The notes beneath the pieces are model-generated. The model saw only the letters and a list, made by a program, of their open reading frames with translations. It searched no databases and was not told the origin of the DNA. Made by a program: the position numbers and the translations under genes. A stretch of 64,000 nt of DNA from Margaritifera margaritifera (taxonomy: Eukaryota; Mollusca; Bivalvia; Unionida; Margaritiferidae), in assembly GCA_029931535.1 (NCBI GenBank), contig JAQPZY010001164.1, positions 124,001 to 188,000 of the forward strand, in the 5' to 3' direction. Shown in pieces: positions 34,453 to 46,620 of the stretch. Within the stretch, counting starts at the first letter, position 1. Each line of letters begins with the position of its first letter.

Positions 34453-34459
34453 TTCACAG

Positions 34460-34898
34460 CACCTCTCTTCTTTTTTTTGTCTGTCTTTTGGACTTGGGCT
34501 TTTGGGCAGGTTTTCCTTTTATATCTACAGCATTAGGATCCCGTCGTAGAAGCAAACGAATAATCACACCTCCTAGAGATCCACTTCCATCTGGTTTCAA
34601 GATAATTTGTTTCTTCATTTGTGTATCATTTTTTGGATCAGTCAGTTGTCTCAAAGTTACTTTATGTTTCTTCAACAATTTTTTTAAAAATAAAACAACG
34701 TATTTGATGATGAATGTAAATAATTCCTTGTAGTAACTTACGTGCTGGCAAAGTAACCATCATAACACTTCTTTCAGAGGCTTCGTACAAATGCAAACGC
34801 ACTTGTGCATTTTGTAAAATTTGTTTTTCTTTGCGACTGATGGCATACAGTGCACGATCAATTAATTTTGCAAGAGGATGCGATGGAAAGAAAGTCAA
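34460..34898 (-). pseudogene. core-like gene remnant of the second Polinton
   Basis: Two overlapping frames. The first, 34898-34662, has HPLAKLIDRALYAISRKEK, ARKLLQGIIYIHHQ. The second, 34678-34454, has KKQIILKPDGSGSLGGVIIR followed by a short basic stretch. Both match the N-terminal ~120 residues of the protein at 372-1244. The long SPKK tract and the C-terminal half are missing. The sequence runs straight into the integrase remnant. Confidence 0.8.
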
Positions 34899-34999
34899 GT
34901 TGAATAAGGGGAGAGAGGAAAAAAGTGAATGGTGTTTATAGTTTGTTTTTAGACAGAAAAAAAAGAGGAAAGTGACTCGTTAATGACTGTATTTTCTTC

Positions 35000-35576
35000 T
35001 TGACACCAAGCGTGAAATAAGTGATAGGTTTTAAATTGATCAATAAATATGCATGTGGCAATTTAATGGCATTGTCATAAGTATAATTCAGCCATGGTAT
35101 TCTAATTGTTTAGGCAAGACTTGAACTTAAGATTTGTCTCATGAACTTTTAAACAACGCTACATAATAAGTGCTGAGACTGATGCTGCGATACGCTTTAC
35201 TTTCTTGAAACCAATTTTGAGCAATGGAAATATCACTGGCATGACCATGATGTCTTTTTCGAGTAAATAAAAGTTAAATTTCTTTTATGTCTTCTCCCAA
35301 CATGTCAATGAAAATGATGAGATGCATTTGACTAGATTCAGACACGATCCCATCGTCTTCGCAAGGAATACCTTCTACACACGAAATGGATTCTCCTTGA
35401 ATGTCAAGTAATAACGTGTAAGCGGACTGCCACTCTTTGTAACACCACATGATATGTTGTGGAGGATGCATGAACAAAAGCGATTTGTGTTCGACCAAAC
35501 GTTTGACAAATTTGGTTTTGCCTGAATCGCTCAGTCCAGCTATCAACATGTTAAATGGACGACAACGATACAGCAC
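35000..35576 (-). pseudogene. packaging ATPase remnant of the second Polinton
   Basis: The first 100 codons are open from ATG 35576: FNMLIAGLSDSGKTKFVKRL is the Walker A region and HLIIFIDMLGED the Walker B region. The C-terminal half survives with stops: QESKAYRSISLSTYYVALFK matches the ATPase end at 1-308. The middle of the protein is shortened. In the family this enzyme packages element DNA into the capsid. The order ATPase then core-like gene is the same as in the first Polinton. Confidence 0.8.
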
Positions 35577-35699
35577 CTCCTAACTTTGACGATATGGCCT
35601 TTCGTCAATCACTTTGAGAACGGAGGACGCAGTCATAACTCTCAAGTAGTTTGAAAACTTCTGAGACACTCACCAAAAAAGTCAGGCAATTTATGCATG

Positions 35700-36445
35700 T
35701 TTCATTTTTTCATGATACAGCACAAATATTCATATTTTTAAAAAAAAGTTAATGTTTTCTTTCTTTCATCAGTTACATACGTCTTTGGCATAGTCATCAA
35801 CCTCTTGTTTCCAAGTATCAAATCCAAGACATTGCCAGTCACGTACATACTTTCAATTGTAAATCTGTTGGTGTATCCAACTAGGCACACACTCTTCTTG
35901 GTAACTATAAAAAGTAGAAAAAATGCAACGAATTTCTTCTTCACACAGGGGTAGAAAAGTAGCATTCATCACTAATCATAGCACTTTTAACGCAATTATT
36001 TTTTTTGTGTGCACTGATAAAGTTTTGGTTGTCATGCCTTTGCATGAACTGGTGATAAATTTGCTAAGGAGATTCTGCCAGTAAACGAAATGCAATAAAT
36101 TCAGTCACCAACTCACACATGACATATCATTGTAAATTCATAGGAATTGTATCGTCTTTTGGAATAAGTTCTTTTAACAGTACTTGGTAATCCACTATGT
36201 ATTGAATGGTGTCATTGACTTTCTATCACTGAATTCGGTGTAACACTGATGAGAGAAGTCGTGGCATTGCAAAGCTTCTAATGTATTTGCAGAAAACATA
36301 AAAAAACTCTCTCCCTTCAGCCTTCTTCAATGTCAGTCTTTGAATATCGTTCAGATACCTTATGTTCATAACTATGTCCCAAAGTAAAATGTGAAATGGT
36401 TCTTTGCGTTTTACTTGAATCTGTACAGAGTCTATGTAAATGCAT
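35700..36445 (-). pseudogene. unknown coding remnants between BIR and ATPase
   Basis: Several - strand frames look protein-like although broken. They include LEALQCHDFSHQCYTEFSDR, DTIQYIVDYQVLLKELIPKD, then YVMCELVTEFIAFRLLAESP (about 36040-36240). Lower down are YQEECVPSWIHQQIYN and WQCLGFDTWKQEVDDYAKD (about 35760-35910). I do not recognise the family. The position in the early half of a Polinton suggests one or two accessory genes. Frames switch several times, so no start or end can be set. Confidence 0.4.
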
Positions 36446-36479
36446 GTCACATGTCAGGTAGTAAACTATGAATCTTCTT

Positions 36480-36790
36480 GTCTAATGTATCCATGAGAAT
36501 AATAATCTGGACCAACCAAAGGAAGGTAGTGACAGCACGAAGACCATCTGGCATGTTCAAGAGTAAGCTGTATCATCATATTTCCATTCGCCAAGTTTCA
36601 CACCACAACAGAAACACTGTACCTGGTCTCCTTGTCCCAAGTAGAGAAACCCTGCTCTCGCTAGAAATGTAGAAGAAGGTCCTTCCAGATAATTGGGTTA
36701 TTTCCGTTTGAACATCTGGAATCGACTGGCAAAATCACAATGGTCAAGCAAAGTCACAGGAAACGTGTATTCTTCTTTGATTCATAATTC
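36480..36790 (-). pseudogene. BIR (inhibitor-of-apoptosis type) domain remnant
   Basis: On the - strand one frame reads [20 protein letters not shown] and then [14 protein letters not shown]. After a one-base shift at about 36560 it continues EHARWSSCCHYL. This is the signature of a BIR domain: the AGF-Y-G-GD-V-C-x2-C zinc ligand pair, the W, then the H-x6-C ligands in EHARW. Upstream of an internal TAA lies YTFPVTLLDHCDFASRFQMF. BIR domains bind caspases or related partners in IAP proteins. It sits between PolB and ATPase remnants of the Polinton, so it was probably an element-borne gene, although host capture or later insertion is possible. No RING or second BIR was found. Confidence 0.7.
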
Positions 36791-37148
36791 TCTATGAGCT
36801 TGTGGTATACAGAGTCTTTTGTGAGTACATGGATGACATCCAGACAGACGCACTGACAGCATTGCTTTCGATAGTAGAGCGGCAAGGTCGTGCTGCATCG
36901 CCAATGTCGCAGGGTACAGTATCACGTTTGTCCCAAGGCACAGCATCACTCTGGTTACATGGTGCAGCATTGCACTGGGCTTCATTGACCTTGGAGTCTG
37001 TCGGCCCATCACACTGTTTCTGTTTGAAATTCATTATTCTTGGTGGAAGCCTCTGGATACAATGATCTTTCTGTTTTGGAACTCTCCTTTTTAATCCTGG
37101 AGGATAGTACTCGTATAATACCGTGCTGTGATTGCAAAGTTGCCCTCA

Positions 37149-39010
37149 CTACTTGTAGACTATCGGATACTCTTTTTCCAAGGGCCTACTTATGATCTGA
37201 TGCCTGACAAAACGTACAATCTTGTAAGGGTCGACCGTTTTACATGAAATTCTTGATCTTGACCTGACTTTTAGACTTCTTTCCGTACTTCATCTCTCGA
37301 CTCGAACGAGAGTTCTATGTCAGTCCTTTCACTTTACACTTGGTCTGATGTTGTCCTTTTTATCTCGTTATTGGTAGCTGTAATGTTGGGTCCACCAATA
37401 GCAAAACTCAAAATAGTATTTTAGGGATGTTTGTCGGGTGACGCTCCAAAACGTTCGTGTTCAATGTGTAGGTGATAGTCTCCAGGGCGATCAGTGTACA
37501 TGCAGCTATTAATGTCTAAGTAAAGGATGCTGTTGTCTAAAGATTCCAACACCAAGTAAAATTTTAAATGAGCACTGTCTGTCACGTAAGCAGCACTGAT
37601 GACATTGCCAAACTTGTGTGGTGAAACAAACTCCATGACCTCTTCGTAATCAAAAGATCAAATGCGTACGTATGCTTTCCACATGTTTAACGAGTTTTCC
37701 TTTATCGTCGATGAGCTGAAAGTATTAACTTGGATCCACGAGGTATTACATCTTAGGCAATATCAGACGTTACGCAAATTTTCACCACAAACAATTCAGC
37801 ATGGCTTTAGCAAATGATCATCTTCCTTCATTATTTTCTACGAGTTTCAAGGTGATGCCTTCAAGTGGTTGGTACCATAGATTCAACTGATCTTTTTTTT
37901 TCTAGAGTGTAACACCAGGAAGGATAACCTCTGGCTTCTTGTTAGCCTGAAAAAAGTTCTGGATTCGAGTTGTTGTTCTGTTGGTACTGTTTTGTGGTAG
38001 GGAGTGACATATGTCGTAAATTGTTAACAGTCGGTATCCACGATTGAGATCATGAAACAATTCGACACTCGCGCATGCTCCTGTCAAGGTACGTTTTTGG
38101 TCATCGTGAGGACAAGGCTGGTCTTGATTACAGGTTTCAGCACACGTACGACATAATGGAAACATCAGTTGTCTGTGACAATGATGAGGCAACATTGGAT
38201 GGTACAAATTCGTCAATGGAAGAACTTGACATTCCATCAAACCTTGGTACTGGCGAACGTGCTAGACGAGGATGTGTTCTGTCACAATTTCAGGCCAACT
38301 GGATGGAAATCGAGCATATCTACACACCCAAGGATACAATAAACACACATCGATATATTTGATTTATTCTCCTTGAGATTCGTTGGCTTCGTACAACAAT
38401 TGTGTAGCATTGGTTCATCCACTAAACCAACTGTCACATGGATTCAAAGGTTCAATTTCCATCACATCGCAGTCTTTGACGATGAGTCAAAATTCTGAAT
38501 CAGTTTCGAAATGTCGATCGTAGTTGTGTTCCCACATTTTCATCACTTGGTATCCTTGACTCTCCAAACTCTGGCATCCTTGGTAAGATTTTTTGAACAA
38601 CTCTTCAAAGGTCAACCCTGTCAAAGGATTTTTCAGGTCTCGATGAGGATAACAGGTGGAGAATCCATGAAGTAAACATCCCTGAAATTCGTAGATGATC
38701 AGTAAGTTTTCTAAATCCCAACCATCCACAAAACAAAATTCAATCTTCTTTACTTCACCATTTCTAACATGTTGTACCCACTTGTCTTGAATTTTACACA
38801 AGTAATGTAACCAATGCAAAGCTTTGGCCGAATATCGACGGTTGACAGTTTGATAGGATTGAAGTGGTATAATGGCTTCTTTGTTCTCAGACATAAACTT
38901 CTTTCGGTACACTAATCCACCGGTTTTTGCGATGGTAGAAGCTTCCTTCAAGGCAGTGTGGATAAGCTTGCGATGAAGATTAGTAAAGCGGTGCCACCAG
39001 TTCTCTCAGA
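37149..39010 (-). pseudogene. protein-primed family-B DNA polymerase remnant (second Polinton)
   Basis: From about 39010: ENWWHRFTNLHRKLIH, then a 154-codon open stretch (38951-38487) with FVDGWDLENL, YEFQGCLLHG and MWEHNYDRHF. Motif A region: IKYIDVCLLYPWV (about 38300-38350). Next is LMFPLCRTCAETCNQ (about 38150). Motif B: AKAMLNCLW-KFA (about 37740-37780). Motif C is degraded to YLDINS in LYLDINSCMYTDRPGDY (about 37490-37530). The C-terminal end has CKVKGLT and KIVRFVRHQIISRPLEKEYP, with a TAG at 37149-37151. All polymerase motifs are present in order but interrupted by many stops. This enzyme would have replicated the element. Confidence 0.88.
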
Positions 39011-39139
39011 AACAGAGATATACTACTCAATTATTACCAAAATATTGTAATTTCTGTGTGCATGTCTTAGTCTATGTTTTGTCTTTCACAACTAAAACTT
39101 AAACCCCCTCTCAACTCTTACGTCGTATGTGTAATAGTA

Positions 39140-39860
39140 TGATACTATGTTAGTTTGTATATTGTATATATTCCTACCCTTTTCTCTCCTGAAATGTCAC
39201 TGCTAGGGTTATAGGGCTTGTGAGGGTGGTAGTAGGTGGTAGTATTGTTTATAAGGTAATGGGAAGTTAATGGGGGGGGGGGGGAGTATGGCTAGATGGG
39301 GAAATTCAAGTTATGTTTAAAAGGGGTTTCTCTTCTATTTCATCCGCCTTCTTTTACATCCTATCCTTTGTGTGAGTAAGTGTAGGTGCTGGTCAGTAGA
39401 TGAGTGGGTGTTGGTCAAACGACGTGTTGGTTAATAGGTGTAGGTGTTGATCAGTAGATGAGTGGGTGTTTGTCAGTCAAACGGCATGTTGGTTAGCACG
39501 TAGCTGTTGATCAGTAGATAAATGGGTGTTGGTCAGTCAAATGGCGTTTTGGTTAGTTGGTGTAGTTTTAACATTGCATTTCCCCATGTCTGTATAGGGC
39601 CCCATATTGTTTAACTTATGGACATTTTTAAGATTATATTTCTCTTTGTCTGTATATGGTCCCATAATGTTAATCCTATGGACATTTTTAACATTACATT
39701 TCCCCATGTCAGTATACAGTCCCATACTGTTAACCCTATGAGTTAATGTTACATTTCAATTGTCCATATACGGTCCCATTTCAAAATGGAGGTCGTAATG
39801 TTAATTCCCATTGTCGGTATTGGGTCCCATATGTCCGTATAGCGTTCCCCTACACTACTG
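39140..39860 (-). repeat. inverted repeat family, right arm, with internal ~60 bp tandem units
   Basis: Reverse-complement relative of 24160-24920. Two internal tandem series are clear: GTGTTGGTCAGTCAAACGGC-type units (39370-39550) and GTCCCATA-TGTTAA-CCTATGGACATTTTTAA units (39560-39760). A poly-G run is at 39272-39284. No gene is seen. Confidence 0.6.
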
Positions 39861-39979
39861 ATATATATGTCGGTGAGAAAGAAAAGAATGGTTCAAACTG
39901 ACAGCTGGATAATAGAATGCGTAGATAGTTAGAAGAACAAACTCAGACTGACAGAGAGACAGACAGATAGATCTGTGGA

Positions 39980-39981
39980 CG

Positions 39982-40078
<97 letters not shown>
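39980..40078. repeat. (GATA)n microsatellite
   Basis: About 24 units, preceded by looser GACA units. Confidence 0.95.
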
Positions 40079-40079
<1 letters not shown>

Positions 40080-40556
40080 GTTTTTTGAAAATAGCTAGAT
40101 TTAAAACATGTATGATGATTGTTAATTTTACACGTCTCCCACATGTGTAATATACATGTGCAGTGTAATTTGTTGATATTAGATAAGACGACTTTTGAAA
40201 GCCAGTAAGTTCAGTCAGTCAGGCAGTTTCATTGGCTAGTATAAGGAGAAGCCAAATCACGTACTGCCTATGGCTTGGTTAGGATTTGAAAGTCGGTAAA
40301 TCCCGAATGCTCACAAATATTAGGATTAAAATGTAACTGACAAATTAGAAAAATAAATATTTATTCTCTACTTTTCAATAATTGCTTCAAATGGGCAGCA
40401 TTCACATTATCATGTCTATATAAGAAAATGCAAGATTTATCGAGACATACACTACAAGATGGGGATGACACATTTTTACAATGTATCGTGAAATAAAGTA
40501 TTGATAGATGAATAGCAACAGAAGGATGCAGTACACATAAATGCTAAGTAAAGGTG

Positions 40557-40669
<113 letters not shown>

Positions 40670-41822
40670 ATATACATACATACATACTGCGGCGAGTTTG
40701 CAGAGTATAAACCTTGCGGAATATAAAGCATTATGAACCGACCCCCACCCACCAAACCTCCATCTCTTTCTTACTCTCTAAAGGACTTTCAATTTATCTG
40801 CGTGCATACTCAGGATCCTTCAAGTGAAACGAAAACTTGCGATGTTTCACTTGAGGACACAAACCTATCAACTATTATGTTGATCATTGAGAAATTGTTA
40901 GTAAAGAACATTGACACTTTGCAAGTCTTAAACTTATTTTTAAAACATTAATACGTTTTACTTCATGCAAAAAGTATAATAAAAAATATGGATCCTAAAT
41001 TTATCACTGAAAAGCAAGTTTAGATTTACCAAAGGTATCTTCAACCAAGATGTGTGTTTATTATGTTACCTGAGAATTGTCAGTTGTGTAATTTGAATTA
41101 TGTTGCTCTGTTCATATCAATGTGAACAAAGAACACGGCAGGACAAAATAAAAATAAAAACAGGTGTAGTAGATTAAATAAAATAAAGACTTGTTTCATT
41201 GTCTTTGTGTTCACTAATTAGGAAAATTACTGGCTTGTCAGCTATATTGTTGTTGAGTATATTCTTCCACTTTCTTTTCGGAGCATCCAAGTTCACTAGA
41301 AGCATGTGTGTGTGTGTGTGTGTTCTTGACCTTACAATTATATTCGCTTGTATCGGCCATTTATTTATTTATCATCTTGTTTTTTCTCATTTGTGTGTAA
41401 ACTCATATAATTCGCAATTCTCCAATTTGTTTATCTTTTCATACATTCATTTATTGTTTATTTGTTTGTTTGTTCATTCATTCATTCATTCGTTCATTCA
41501 TTCATTCATTCTAACGTTTACTTTTTCACTTACTGATTTATAGGCATCTACGTCTGTTTGTTCGTCCGTTACTTTGTGCATTACTTTTAATTATAAGACT
41601 AACTGGTGAAATAAAAAACGGAGCTAGATTATTAATGGCAGTAAAAATAGTAATTACTTAGAATAAGACAATCATCAGACACTCTTAAGGCATAGGGTTA
41701 CAATTAAATTGCTACAATCATCGTGGAAAGTGCTGAAGATTATTTGACTTTTTTATGTGAAACTTATATGCTCAGGAAATTAAAGGATCTGAAACTGTCT
41801 TTTAAGTTATGTTGCACCTAAT

Positions 41823-41946
<124 letters not shown>

Positions 41947-42612
41947 ATGTGCAATGCCTATCCTGGCCAACCATATCTTATATTTCGTGAATGGGAAAAC
42001 TATATAAAGGTTTGTCTTAATTTTTATATTTTTCTCTAGCTGAGAATCGCACTTCACAACTAAAGATAATTCCTTGTGAAGAAATCTATATTTTTGTGGA
42101 GGCAGTCAAGTGTGTTTAGTAGGTCATACAATGATTTCACAAATTGATTCTAGTTTTGTATTTATTTTTACTTTTAGGGATAAATATAACATTCATTATT
42201 CTCTAAGAAGATTATTATTATAATGCTGTTTATGGTCACTTGACTCACTTGACTTGTAAAGAGTTTACCGTAAAAGCTTCGACGGCAGTATGATCAAAGT
42301 TTCCTAGTTTACCCGATTTATTTAATTCTTAATTACAGCTCAGGGTCAAATGTCTTCCTGCAATAAAGTTTAGTTAAATAATTGAAAATTATACTATTAA
42401 TTAAATTTGTATTTATTTGCTATGTTACTCTCCTTTCTGTACAAGGGCGGGAACATTAAATAATAACCCTCTTTGACATGAATATGTTATAGACACGTAC
42501 AATGCAAAATACCACGTCTGGTGCAAGTGTATCTAGTGATATTTAAAATGTGGGGCAACCAAATGGAGAGACAGATGCAGGACATGACAAAACATCCTGA
42601 TGCTAAGACAAG

Positions 42613-42668
<56 letters not shown>

Positions 42669-42700
42669 TATTATTATTTTTATTATTATTATTATTATTA
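42613..42700. repeat. (AAT)n running into (ATT)n, self-complementary
   Basis: An AAT run turns into an ATT run, so the tract can fold on itself. It ends 5 bp before a splice donor (- strand). Confidence 0.9.
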
Positions 42701-42705
42701 CTCAC

Positions 42706-43035
42706 AGTTTCCAGTTCAGACTTGCGTTCTTTTTGAACCTGCCAATCCTCATCTGAACAAAATGCGAAAGATTGAATATATCTTCCTCCTGATAGAGTTT
42801 CAACTGCTACTTCGTGCTGGCTTTGGGTGTTCAATTCAGTTTCCAGAGCGCCAAAGTGCAGATTTCCATATCCTGAATTCTCGTGAATTACTACATCATG
42901 CACCCTTTGGGTATCTTCCAATGATTCAAAGTTGTCTTTCAGTGTTTCCACCTCATTCACTACCTCTGATATCCGATTCTGATGAGCTTTTAATTCTTGT
43001 TCTCGGAAATATTCATCTATGTCTTTTGTCTTCAG
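42706..43035 (-). CDS. orphan exon candidate with coiled-coil character
   Basis: 110 codons open in one frame with phase 0 at both ends. The donor is a perfect GTGAGT (42705-42700); the acceptor side is a weaker TTCCTTAAAAAG. It encodes DIDEYFREQELKAHQNRISE, VVNEVETLKDNFESLE and later FAFCSDEDWQVQKERKSELE, which look like an amphipathic coiled coil followed by an acidic region. I recognise no family. It lies on the same strand as, and between, copy B of the CXorf38-like exons and the exon at 30112-30262, with compatible phase, so it may belong to that gene. Confidence 0.35.
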
Positions 43036-43089
43036 CTTTTTAAGGAAATTATTATAATTATAACATATATGTAGACTTTGAAACATGGG

Positions 43090-43196
<107 letters not shown>

Positions 43197-43306
43197 CTTA
43201 TCTCAGGTGTGTTCGCACAGATTTAAAATGGATTAATATATGTAACTATTGTGGTCAACAGGTACATATATGAATAATATACTATTCACAAGTATACACA
43301 TTTCAG

Positions 43307-43498
43307 CATGTCAGAAGTCGTATATACATAGATAGGATTAAACATGCACAGATTATCTCTGGATACAATGATAACATTCTGTATTTGGAGGATTTAATAT
43401 ATCATTCCAACTGGTCAAGAAAGAATTTCTTTAATGAGGTTTTAAATGAAGCAAAGGAAACTGAATTACGTATCCTCAAGGATAAGGCATTCCAAAAG
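43307..43498 (+). CDS. orphan exon candidate on the plus strand
   Basis: 192 bp (64 codons) open between an acceptor ACACATTTCAG (ends 43306) and a donor AAAAG|GTAGGT (43499). Both ends are phase 0. It encodes HVRSRIYIDRIKHAQIISGY, LYLEDLIYHSNWSRKNFFNE and LKDKAFQK. No family is recognised; it could equally be a fragment of a retroelement. A long (TA)n run starts right after the donor. Confidence 0.25.
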
Positions 43499-43505
43499 GT
43501 AGGTG

Positions 43506-43509
<4 letters not shown>

Positions 43510-43597
<88 letters not shown>
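43510..43597. repeat. (TA)n microsatellite
   Basis: Pure TA run, directly abutting a foldback MITE. Confidence 0.95.
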
Positions 43598-43600
<3 letters not shown>

Positions 43601-43762
43601 TTATCACAGTAACGCGATCTTGATTGCTAGATCACGTCGACTTGGCAGCATTAGAAAATCCGGATCATGACTCGACGCTCCGCGTCTCGTCATGATCCGG
43701 ATTTTTATGCTGACAACGAGACGTGATCTAGCAATAAAAATCGCATTACTGTGATAATGATA
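43598..43762. mobile_element. foldback MITE
   Basis: An almost perfect long inverted repeat: TATTATCACAGTAACGCGAT and GATCACGTC on the left, AAATCCGGATCATGA near the centre, and the same words in reverse complement to ATCGCATTACTGTGATAATG on the right. The loop is about TCGACGCTCCGCGTC. It has no coding capacity. Confidence 0.8.
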
Positions 43763-44589
43763 TTTTTGTTATATACCTTTCAATTTTCAGATAATTTAAT
43801 AAAATCACTATATGTAGTTGAAAAACACAAGAAATTGCTAAACATTTCAACCTGTTTAATACGAACTTCATCTTAAAGCATAAACCGAATTACTTGTTGA
43901 AAGGCTGACATGCGCATGAAAATTAGTTTTATGAACGAAGTTGTGAAACAACGCTAGTTCAGTTTGACTACTATCACTGTCAATAACACGAATTCTTTGA
44001 CGCTCGATGACAGACTACTCATATATGTCATTTACAGTTATTGTGCAGTTCTGAAATTTTGCATCACGGAAGTTTTCACCAGCTAAATGACTGGAAGTTT
44101 GTTGCAGAGGCCAGGTTGAATGCGGTTGAGCTGTTTCTGGCAATACCTTGTGAGAGGCTCCAATGGGAACTTAACACGCGAATGACAACATTATTCTGAC
44201 AGTTATTTACAACAGGATTGGAGAAATTGTTGGAACTTGATGGTGCAGATTTGTTGCAGAGAATATTATTCATTTAGAATTTAAAATTCATCCATTATGC
44301 GTGAAACTCACTAACGTTACCATTTATGAATTTCCGTAAATGGGTTGTACTGTACAACTGTAATGTTTTGGTACTGATCCTGTTTCAGACGAACATTTAA
44401 TATTTTACTACTTCAAAATAAAGGAATAAATGCTTTTTCATTGTTGTTGTGGCAAAAACATGGTTTAGACCTTTCAGATATTTTACATATAACGCAAGGT
44501 TTCTTAACTAACGTCGCTGAGAGCTTTGTTTACTGCTAGTGTTGGCATTACATCGCTAGGGGCGCTGCTATTGTCACTAGGAAACCTCG

Positions 44590-46620
44590 AGGATAAAGTA
44601 GTCTCAGCCTCGTTTGAGAGTATGGTGATACGGGTTTAGAAAACGACAGTATCGTTTTCCTGCTTGTCGGAAATGACGGTAAAATTCTGGCTCTTTCTTG
44701 GGTAGAAAATTGTTAGGTATATAATAAAGTAAAAGAGCTTTTAAAATGGTTGGTTTCGACCACGGAATCTGGAGTTCGTTGTTAGTTGTTGATCGGAGAT
44801 TACGCTCAGTATTTGATGATCTTTGTTAATTAGGTTAGAAATATAATCTAGAGAGAGATCGTTTAGAGACTTATATGTCATGGTTCCTCATGGTTCCTTT
44901 AAAATAAAGAATATGTTTTTGTTTAGGCAGCCACTGTAAACGTGAAAACAAACCATTAGAGGGAGTCGTAATAGGAAGTTTCTGAATTATTGCGCTGCCC
45001 TTATCTGGAGTTTGTCAATTCTGGATAGATTAGAATTGGATGTGTTTCCACATATTGTACAGCCGTAGTCTATAAGTGGTAGTATATATCCCGAAAAATA
45101 AAGTTCAAGCGATTGGGGAGGTAGATATTTCAACAGTAATTTTAAGAGAGTCTTTCATTTGACATCCATTGTACATATGTGATCGATATGTGCATTCCAG
45201 CCGAGGTGTTGATCAATGTAGGTACCAAATGTTTTATTTATAACACTAGACACGTCTAAGTCATTTAGAGTTAGAAGTAAATCCAAGTTGGTGGATATGC
45301 ACTGCCTTGTTCCGATTGTCATACATTTCGTTTTAGATGCATTAATATACATTCTGTTTTGTTGACACCAAACTGATATATTGTTGAGGTCGATTTGAAG
45401 TTTATTTTCAATAGAGTCAAGAGATTTACCAGATGACTGCAGTGTAGAATCGTCAGCGAAAAGATCTCTGTTAGAGTGCACTGGATACAAGGCCAAGTCG
45501 TTGATAAACAGTAGAAAAAGTAGAGGCCCTATAACAGAGCCTTGAGGAACACCACTTAAAATATGACTTGAATCAGAAGTATATTTACCCGTAGAAACAA
45601 CCTGGGGTCTTTTAGTGAGATACGACGTGAACCAAGCAAGTGAGTTTGAAGAAAACTTGTAGGATGATAATCTTTTAATGAGCACTTAATGGTCAACCAA
45701 ATCGAATGCTTTTTCAAAATTAATGAAGATTGCACCAGTAAGTTCGCCCGATTCAATTGCTAGTAGCCACTGGTCTATAAGTTTCGTCAATTCAGTTTGA
45801 CATGAATGTTTTTGTCGGAACCTGATTGTGATTTATGGAAGAGTTGATGCTTGTTAAGATATCCGAAAAGATACTTGCTGACATGTTTTTCCATAATTTG
45901 TTAAACGACAGATAGAACTGGTATAGGTCGATAGTTAGATGGGTCATTCTTTTCATTTCCCTTATGAATTGCGAATACTTTTGCTAATTTCAATAACTGG
46001 AAATTTACTGGAAGTGATACTACAGTTATTAACTTCTTTCAATGACTCAGAGATTGATAAAGCCGACATTTTCAGAATTTTGGGGTGAATTCAATCTAGA
46101 CCCACCGATTTGTTAGTGTCTATTTTAGTGATAATATAAATAGTATCAATTAATGTATTTAGGGGGATATTAAAACAAACATGATCTGGTACCCTTTCAT
46201 TCACGAAGGTAGTAACTTTATCAATGTTAGGCTCTGTCAATGTCAAGTGTTTGGGAAGTATTATTAAGAAATAGGTTCAGTTGGTTTGCAATATCGTGAT
46301 CATCAGTATAACTAGTGCTATTAACTATAATTTCACATGGACTTAGAAGCACGGTTTCGTAGTAGTTAGTTCTCGCAAATGATTCCAGATGGATATGTTA
46401 TCAGAGTTTGAGGCGATGGCTTCTTTGAAAAATGAGCGTTTATTTTTTTACAATGAGAGATTTTACTTTGTTTCGCCATATACGATAATTGGTCAACTCT
46501 TTACATTTATGATAGTAGTTTCATTTACAGCATTAGCGATTTCATTGGTATTCCATTATGGTTGTTTTGATCTTTGAATTCTTTTGATTTGTATGGGAGC
46601 GTGTTTGTTTACGATAGTAA
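44590..46620 (-). mobile_element. non-LTR retrotransposon (LINE), broken reverse transcriptase
   Basis: Going down the - strand: NYRPIPVLSVV (RT motif 1, about 45930), KYLFGYLNKHQLFHKSQSG, GAIFINFEKAFDLVDH (motif A-like) just before an in-frame stop, then a 176-codon open stretch (45685-45155). That stretch has SGVPQGSVIGPLLFLLFIND and LFADDSTL (the YADD box as FADD), and ends near WNAHIDHIC. Below 45155 broken frames continue with LFSRLQWLP and LYFKGTM, typical of the C-terminal region of CR1/Jockey-type LINEs. Several stops and shifts make it inactive. The ends are approximate. Confidence 0.75.

Larger units (their letters stand above)
33600..39010 (-). mobile_element. second Polinton, heavily decayed deletion derivative
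   Basis: On the - strand the remnants run in Polinton order: PolB (39010-37149), BIR domain (36790-36480), unknown coding remnants (36445-35700), packaging ATPase (35576-35000), core-like gene (34898-34460), integrase (34452-34040) and minor capsid (34035-33600). Each shared gene resembles the element at 1-7943 but carries many stops. The pX-like and acidic genes are deleted between the core-like gene and integrase. The rest of integrase and the two-TM gene are deleted between integrase and minor capsid. It faces the first Polinton in opposite orientation. Confidence 0.85.

Noticed and set aside
36792..37034. Cys-rich minus-strand frame resembling the end of a thrombospondin repeat
   Set aside because: Only a few cysteines match, no Trp repeats precede them, and the stretch lies within decayed Polinton DNA.
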